Source: Conoideocrella luteorostrata (taxonomy: Eukaryota > Ascomycota > Sordariomycetes > Hypocreales > Clavicipitaceae). From it: a DNA stretch of 52,639 nucleotides. Positions 46,018 to 52,639 of this stretch are shown here, one piece after another. Position 1 is the first letter of the stretch. Each line of letters opens with the position of its first letter. The translations under genes were made by a program, and so were the position numbers. The notes under the pieces were generated by a model. That model saw only the letters and a program-made list of their open reading frames with translations. It searched no databases and was not told the DNA's origin. The stretch is taken from contig JASWJB010000312.1 in the NCBI GenBank assembly GCA_032433595.1, forward strand, positions 1 through 52,639, read 5' to 3'.

Positions 46018-47402
46018 ATGTCAGCTCGGTAAGACGTTTCGAGATCTGCCTCGTCTTTCCCATCGAATGCTCACTAGCTTTACATAGGGATCCCAAATCA
46101 ACCAAGCCCAATAGATACCGCTGTAAAATCGGCGGGGAATGGAAGTCTCTTCAGGCTTTCTCAAAGAACCAGCAACGTCTGCTCCAGAGACAGATCGACT
46201 GTCAAGGGTCAGTCGATGCTGCAAACTCAGGAATGGCTTGCTTGGAGCATTCTGCGGCATTTCGGGGCGAGCTGAGATGCGATCTTTGCGACCTGATTAA
46301 ACCGTACGACGATTATAGCAAGTCCCAGCGAAAGCTCGACAGTCCGGCAAGTATTCGAACCATGACGTGCTGTGAGAAGAGGCTAATTAGAAAAGATGTG
46401 CAAACGATGTGTAGCGTGGACCGCAAATCAAGAGCCCGGTGTGATTCCAACACATCTCGAGAAGGGTCATGTCTCTATCGAAGAGCTTGGACAGAAAGCA
46501 TGGCACAATGAGAGCACCGAAAGCACTAGTTTTTTCTCCAATGACAGTCTCCCTCGAGTATGTTCCGCTCTCATCATCATTTATATCGTCCTCTTTCTAA
46601 TCTTAGTTTAGGCACCTATCTCTTCGTTTGCTTCTCTGGGTCTTGACGATAAATTAGCTATGGAGAATTTAGAAAGTCCTGCACCGTCTGCCGCATCAAC
46701 CACTGGTAGAGGTCCATCATCAGTGGTCTCTTCCATCCCGCCACACTTGGCAAATAGAATAATGTCCAAACTTGCGCAGAACGACAATACACTTGAAGCG
46801 AAAGGCTCTGAAGGTCAGAACCAGAAAAGTAGCTCCAGCGTATCGTCATCTGACGTGACATCGGAGAGCGATGTGAGCAGAAACAGACAGCAGAGACAGT
46901 CTGCATTCATCGCAAATGCTCTTCCTTTCCCTCCCCACCTTCGAAGACTAGGATCGAACGCGAAATCTGGTGCAGGATCTGCCACGTTTAGGTCGAATAC
47001 CAGTAGCATTTCCACTGCTACAACTATGCGAGATAACCAAGCTAAAATTCCGTACAATGCTTGGGATAATTCCGGCCAACGCCACGAGCTGGCCAAGTCG
47101 CAAACCACCTCATCGGATCATGATACCTGTTCAGCAAGTAATGATCCTGACACCAACCACGCAAGTGGAAACTGGGACGATGTTCCGGTCACGAAGCAAA
47201 ATATGCCACCTCGCAGGAAGGGTGGCTGGCATAAGGCTCCAATGGTATTGTTGGATATCCCGCTCTGTTATTACCAAGTTCTAACCAGGGAGTATAGATG
47301 CCCCGAGAGCAGCAGGTCGAGCTGCCTGCTCGGCATCTCAACCCTGACGTCGACCGTCGTCGACGAATTAACTATTGTGAGTCGGAAGATTCCGACTATT
47401 AA
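46018..47402 (+). CDS. Stc1-domain protein
   Basis: Five exons, 46018-46028, 46088-46350, 46391-46557, 46612-47244 and 47298-47402, encode about 392 residues. Stc1 in fission yeast links the RNAi machinery to the CLRC histone H3K9 methyltransferase complex through a LIM-like zinc domain. Here the domain spans about residues 13-115: YRCKIGGEWKSLQAFSKNQQ, VDAANSGMACLEHSAAFRGE, LRCDLCDLIK and MCKRCVAWTANQEPG, with Cys16, Cys55, His58, Cys68, Cys71, Cys95 and Cys98 as candidate zinc ligands. The rest is Ser-rich and disordered, ending RRRRINYCESEDSDY. Exon 1 is only 11 nt, and intron 2 is only 40 bp; both are placed from protein continuity. The last splice shifts out of a frame that would otherwise run on as low-quality sequence. 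Function in filamentous fungi is inferred from the domain. Confidence 0.82.
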
Positions 47403-47774
47403 GGTTGTGGTCGCGTGGAAGGGAGTGGGAGTGGTTTAGGTTGTTATCTTAAACGACAGTTTGCAGATTCGAATTATCAAGGGAGCTTTACACTACATTG
47501 GTACGCTTCTAGACAGTAATCAAATTGCCATTCCTCCTGCTGCTTTGCGTCATGGCTTCCGTATACATTGCTTTCATCGAATGCTATTATAACGCCTACC
47601 TGCAGTGCTGCAAGATAGCAAACATTCGCCACACTCTGTACGGAATAATTATCGTGGAAACTCAAAAACGAATGGGCAAGATAAAGACACCGCCCATATC
47701 GACGACATGGGCAAATAGTTTGCCATGGAATTTTCGCCTTCCTTGGTCCAGAATGTCATTTGTTGGTCCACAGT

Positions 47775-47792
47775 GTACTCCGTACGGAGTAC
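47775..47792. repeat. 18 bp palindrome GTACTCCGTACGGAGTAC
   Basis: This is identical to the palindrome at 30791-30808. It is followed by a further partial copy (ACTGCTCCGT). Confidence 0.85.
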
Positions 47793-48636
47793 TGCTCCGT
47801 GATACCAACAGGCACTCTCGCCCCACCCTCGAACATCAATTACGCATAGCTAAGGCTCATTAAAAGCAAGGACGGGCGCTGGCGTTTGTCTTTGATAGCA
47901 GCGGCGGAACTTCCGTTAGTGGCATCGCCAACGATGATAGATTGTCTCGTTATTTTATTATTCCTTTTGGTGATTCGGACTCGAAACCAACTGGACCGTA
48001 AGAAGCAAAAAAGAGGACGCAACCATCGAGGCATCTCACGCTCCACATCTGGGGAATCAGTATGTCTGCAAACCGCCCTTGCATCCAAAGATGCGGTAAC
48101 CTGGCACAATTACCCCGTAACCTGCTAAATAAAGCTCAAAGAGTGATGTGATAGATTGATAAATTTCAGGGCTGTGCTTGTAGGGGCACACGGGGAACCA
48201 ACACGCTTCTTTTTCTTTTTCTTTTTCTTTTTTGGTTCAGCTCGTTCGCTAAAGTATCAATTATACTTGGACCTGCAGAAGTCTGGATTCCTCTTTACTT
48301 TTTTTGTCCAGCGGGGACAGTCGCGGTATTGAGCGTGGTTTCCTTATTCCCCTGTCTGTCGTGTTCGTAAGCCTGGAGACTGTCTGAGGCTATCTACGTA
48401 CTTGGATGAATACTTGACTGCTAGCGGCTCGTCTGTTTCCTGCACAAGATCGAGAAACATATTTACGAGGGCAAAAGAAAAGAGAGAAAGAAGAAGTGTT
48501 TGGCAGCTCATGATGGGGTAAATCATTATCCGTACGGAACGAAAGAGCTCTTCAATTTCCAATACTCATCTACCCTGCAGCATAAAGTATGATCAAGAGC
48601 AGAAGTCTTCTAGTTAGTTAACTACTCCGTAACAAT

Positions 48637-48996
48637 GTGTTGTACAAAACGGAGCACGAAGCACGAAGCACGGAGCACATACAGGTAGAGTGCGGTCTGT
48701 CACATTGCAATATTGTACTTCGTACTTGCGAAATTACTCTGATGGCCAAAAAAGCCACCAGACGGCATATTTTCCTGGATCACAATCCTGTTGCTTGTGT
48801 GGCTTGTGCGACTTGGGCGGAAAAGCAAGTTCTTGCCAGCACCGCAGAGAAATTGTCTGAGGAGGCGCTCAAGACACTGCAGAAAAAAAGTAAATCTGCG
48901 AAACGCCCGCAGCCCTGGAACAGAGCAGAGATAACAAACTCGCTAGGTAGGACATCTGATATGGACAGTATTTTGCCGATCGGATACGCAGACTGA
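48637..48996 (+). CDS. Possible small hypothetical protein
   Basis: This 119-codon frame is only a candidate. Its second half is protein-like: NPVACVACATWAEKQVLAST, then KLSEEALKTLQKKSKSAKRP, with a CxxC pair and a predicted basic helix. The first ~30 codons overlap GAAGCACGAAGCACGGAGCA repeats and are probably not coding, so if real it may start at the internal ATG at 48742 (MAKKATRRHIF) or have an upstream exon. I recognise no family. The C-x2-C-x2-W spacing is loosely reminiscent of the CKRCVAW block in the Stc1-domain gene 1.3 kb upstream, but that is too little to call a paralogue. Confidence 0.2.
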   Translation: MLYKTEHEARSTEHIQVECGLSHCNIVLRTCEITLMAKKATRRHIFLDHNPVACVACATWAEKQVLASTAEKLSEEALKTLQKKSKSAKRPQPWNRAEITNSLGRTSDMDSILPIGYAD

Positions 48997-50883
48997 ACTG
49001 ATTGCACATTCTGCTTACGAATGAATGCCTTGCTCTCTTGTTGGTCTGTCGCGTGTCATGGCGCGTTCGAAGAGGGCTTAAGTACCGCTCAAATCGTGAC
49101 CGGCATAGCTTAACGAGCTGGCCGCACCAGAGAGCACGGGGTGACTTACGCGGCAGTTAGTAGTTTCCGCACTCACGGAATAGCAGACTCTGATCCTCAG
49201 CAACGGGGCTTGGCGAGCTGTTTGTCTTACTGGTGAGGAATGCAGCTACTCAGTAGGAGAAACCCGACTTTCAGCACCATGGGGTACTCCCTACCTCGAT
49301 GATGGTCCCGCTGAATACTAGCCGATATCTACGACAACATGGAACACTGTACGGAGTACGGAGTATGTACTCCGTTCTCTCGTATGCTGAGCAGAAACAT
49401 CTCTTCGACCAAACACACAACTCCGCCAAGATGACTCGCGGGAGGCCTACTCGTTTCATACGGCCAGGGCTTTGAACCACAGTATGGAGTAACGCGCGAA
49501 TGGCACGAGTACTAGATGATAAGCCAAGATGCATCTCCAGCGCGCGCTGGCACGACGTGCCGGCTATTTATGCTGAACTTGTTGATGTCCCAACTAGAAT
49601 ACTGGTTCATCCGACCGTGTTGTAGCTCTACTACTTCGACACGCTTTTTGTGTGACCCTAAAGGAGCAATTGTATCCAGCGTGACCGGCCTCTTGGAATC
49701 ATGTGGGCACCTAAGATGCTCAGTTTGGAGGGCTGGCACTGGCTAGAGATGGTCTCTTTGGGCACCGGAGCCAAAGACTATTACGGATTTCCGCACACTA
49801 CAGGTGGCTACGAACGAATCCGGATTTTTTCTCACAACGGAAAGACAAATAAGGCGCTTGTTGGTGGTCACGCTCCGGTCCCTATTCCGCTTTTCCTGCC
49901 CAAGACGATGTAACATGGTGTGCTGGTCCTTTGTCCAATATGTCAGTCAGTTCTGTCAACCAATAATGTTCAGGCAGACCCATTACTGGGAGTATTACGG
50001 AGCACTAGTACCAGTACCAGGCGTGCTCGGCGCAGCGGTATACAGCATCGTCCAGCGCACGCCAATGCACCTGTTGGACCGAGGAGCAGTGAGCTTGCAG
50101 AGAGAGACGGCAAATGCTGAATGAGTGGATATGATAGTTCCAGGAGCCTTGGACAGAGCACTTCTACGGAGTACATTGCAGGGCTATTGTTGGGGACAAA
50201 CCTTATTGACAGGAACGATGATGGTGACGATGATGCATGCGTAGCTTGATCTACAACAGCATGCCAGTCGACGTAGACAAATGGATACATGACTATACAA
50301 TAGTATGCGACGCAATACAGAGTGCTATGCTCCATAGGATTGTGTATTTGGCGCATCAATAAATTTCATACACAGAGATGCTGAACGCACAGTCCGAGCA
50401 CAGACATGCGACTGATTTGACCGCAACCGCAACCGCAACCTGACCGTTCGGCAGGTCCATCAGACTCGGCGGGCTCGGTGAGCTTCCAACTCTGATCACG
50501 ACCGAGCGAGTACCCGAACGAAGCCACAGGATCACTCGGCGCTGGAAGGGCCTTGTGTGCGCTCTTTTGCATCGCTGGGTCGGGGAGCGTGGGAGTCCCA
50601 AAAAAAAAAGAAAGGAAAGAAAAGAAAGAAAGAAAAAGCAAATTTCGTTGGCCCCACCCCTGCTGGTCAAACACTTTCTTGAACGCAAATTGGCCAATTT
50701 GAGTGGTGGTGGATGTGCGCCAGAAAGATGATTGAAACAGTCGGCTGGCGTGGTGAACCAGAGCAGCGACTGAAGATTCAGGGAGAGAAGCAGCAAGGAG
50801 CAGGAGCAGGACACTTGTGACTGGCCACTAGCAACTGGCTAATACCAATACTAGTCAACCGGCATTGCTGCAGTTCAGTTGTG

Positions 50884-50922
50884 TGTACTCCATACGGAGT
50901 ATGTACTAGTATGTACTCCGTA
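50884..50922. repeat. Cluster of diverged palindromes of the dispersed family
   Basis: TACTCCATACGGAGTA is followed within ten bases by TACTAGTA and then TACTCCGTA. It shows a copy with one substitution beside an intact half-site. Confidence 0.7.
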
Positions 50923-52639
50923 TTGCGAAATTGTAGCAGTTAGCCGGGGCTCGCATGGCATGAGATAATAACGGGTCTGGTCAACGTGTCCCTGCTCCCT
51001 GTCAGGGCAGTCAGGGCCAGTCGCTGGGCCGCCCCGAGCGCGCCCCGCTAGCGAGATTGGTCTTGATGCCTTACTAGTATTATGCCTCTTGCGTCCAGTG
51101 CCTCCGTACTGGGGACTAACTACGGAGTAACCAAGGGCAAGCTCCAGACGGCCCCTCCCCCCCTTTTTTCCTTCGTCGCAGAATTCCAATTTTCTTCCCT
51201 TCTCGTTACGGAGTACAGCACCGGCCTCACCGCTGACGTTGGTTGGAGGCATCAATGGCAGGAACCGGCTGGTGGATCGGGCTGGGAAACTCTCAGCACG
51301 GCTGGAACACATGCGCGGAGACGAGGCGGTACATGCCGGCTTTCGGCTTTCTGCGTGGGATCGACTGTGCATTGTTTTTTTCATGGAGTACATACATACG
51401 TACTCCGTATATGTACCGTATCAGCGACATGGGCGCATAGGTACCTAGGTACAGCTCAAGTCCCGAGAATGCCGTGGCTGACATGCTCCTTCATGGTCAT
51501 GCTCGGCCTCGTGCCTGGCTGGGGCGGGGATCAGGTACCACGGACCTACTTGTACTACTGCCTACGCCCCGGCGAATGCCAACCTGCCAGTCAAACGTGG
51601 GCGCCACACGCAGATACTCTCGCGGCCCGCAGGCTGACGTCGAAGGACATCGGACCAGAGCTGTCCAGAGTCGAAGGCACAGGGTGGCTGACTGTACTGT
51701 ACTGTGCTGCGGTCGTGCGGAGGTCGTACGGACACTTTTGGTGCTGCAGGCTTCTGAAGCCTCATTCTCCGAGTGCTAACTGACGTCTGCTTGCCAGATG
51801 CCTTCCGCCGCTCATTCACTCACTCAACAATACTCCGTACAATCATCAAAGCCCCTCCAATTCTTTCTCATCAGGACCTGGGGGGGAATGACCTAAGAGG
51901 CCGAGAGCATTTGTGCTACTCGCCGCCTCCTCATGAAAAAGAAAGAAGAAAAAAAAAAGCAGCCACCATGGATGTCTGTACTCCGTACCGAGCGGCTGAT
52001 CTAGGTCAACAGGTTCCACTGCCACAGTGATGTTTTTCTTTCTCCCACATGTTCCATCTCATTTATGCTAAAGATGGGACCCTGGAGCTCTATAGATTTC
52101 ACTGCAGAAATCACCTGTTTAATGCCTGGCTCACTCTCCCATCCGTCATTGCTGCAGGCATCAGCTTGGTACGGCCATGACGCCAGTCAGTCAACAGTCT
52201 TGGTTGTAAGCATCTTACTCACTGCCGCCCTGCCTGTTGGTACTTGACCTGTACTCCATACCATACCTACGACAGCAAATTAGTAACGATGCCGGTTCAA
52301 CGCGACTTGCGTTTACCTGCACTGGGTTCCGTAATGTTTTCTTTTATTTTTTGCGGCATCTAAAAGCTGCTGTAGGGTCCTGTGCCGAAATACGCTTTCA
52401 ATAACTAGCACCAACCGAGCAGCGCGGAGACGGGCCGAGGTGACTCCTGCACATTGGAACATCTTGACCCTTGTTGCCTCGTTCTGTTTCTCATGTTGTC
52501 CAGTGTCTGGCTCGTCATCTGCGACACAGTGTGCTTCCACCCTTCTTTGTCGGGTCAAAAGGAACGAAAAGGAACCAAAGGAACCAACCAGCCCGACGAC
52601 CCTTGCCTGGTGCTTGATAACACCTCCATCAACCCCCCC

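Larger units (their letters stand above)
47403..52639. other. Gene-poor right end of the window
   Basis: Over 5 kb lies without a recognised gene. The frame at 48637-48996 (119 codons) is the only one with a protein-like look and is listed separately. The dispersed TACTCCGTA/TACGGAGTA motif is frequent here, at about 47776-47791, 48622, 49350-49365, 50166, 50893, 50914, 51119, 51209, 51402, 51832 and 51979. Pyrimidine or purine tracts occur at 48209-48235 and 50599-50638, and AACCGC repeats at 50420-50441. Confidence 0.6.

Noticed and set aside
51082..51783. 233-codon plus-strand frame
   Set aside because: It crosses several TACGGAGTA motifs that elsewhere never lie in exons, and has no recognisable protein features.

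Overview
This window looks like nuclear DNA of a filamentous ascomycete (Pezizomycotina). Genes carry short GT-AG introns, mostly 50-110 bases, with CTRAC-like branch points. The gene set includes a fungal dicer-like 2 protein, an Stc1-type protein, a DUF7514-type protein and a UreG with a His-rich N-terminus. A class such as Sordariomycetes, perhaps Hypocreales, is my inference from protein flavour. I cannot name a species.

I support sixteen protein genes, all with exon models worked out by hand. In order they are: mitochondrial ribosomal protein uL24m (+, 2.2-3.3 kb); urease accessory GTPase UreG (+, 4.6-5.8); TSR1 (-, 6.0-8.5) head to head with UTP7 (+, 9.0-10.7); peptidyl-tRNA hydrolase 2 (-, 11.1-11.9) head to head with nicotinamide riboside kinase (+, 12.3-13.5); dicer-like 2 (-, 13.8-18.7); an RCC1/ATS1-like protein (+, 20.3-21.5); proteasome alpha-2 (-, 21.6-22.8) head to head with a RING-CH membrane E3 ligase (+, 23.4-24.5); a GT34 mannosyltransferase (-, 26.3-27.4); sphingosine-1-phosphate lyase (+, 31.3-33.3); a DUF7514-like disordered protein (+, 36.1-38.3); a fungal coiled-coil protein (-, 38.9-40.2); a mitochondrial pyruvate dehydrogenase kinase (+, 43.4-45.0); and an Stc1-domain protein (+, 46.0-47.4). 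About half of the window is noncoding, with long gene-free stretches at 27.4-31.3, 33.3-36.1, 41.3-43.4 and 47.4-52.6 kb.

Most genes are housekeeping genes and form no metabolic cluster. Two themes connect neighbours. TSR1 and UTP7 are both small-subunit ribosome assembly factors and share one promoter. DCL2 and the Stc1-domain protein are both parts of RNA silencing or heterochromatin pathways, although 28 kb separates them.

The most striking noncoding signal is a dispersed motif, TACTCCGTA/TACGGAGTA. I count about 35 copies by eye, often as 16-18 bp palindromes, against about 0.4 expected by chance. None falls in a called exon. Other noncoding structure includes a 402 bp MITE with a TA target duplication placed exactly at the end of one such palindrome, a decayed pogo/Fot1-type transposase, a 70 nt near-perfect hairpin upstream of ureG, and a 60 bp minisatellite that codes for the His-rich N-terminus of UreG.
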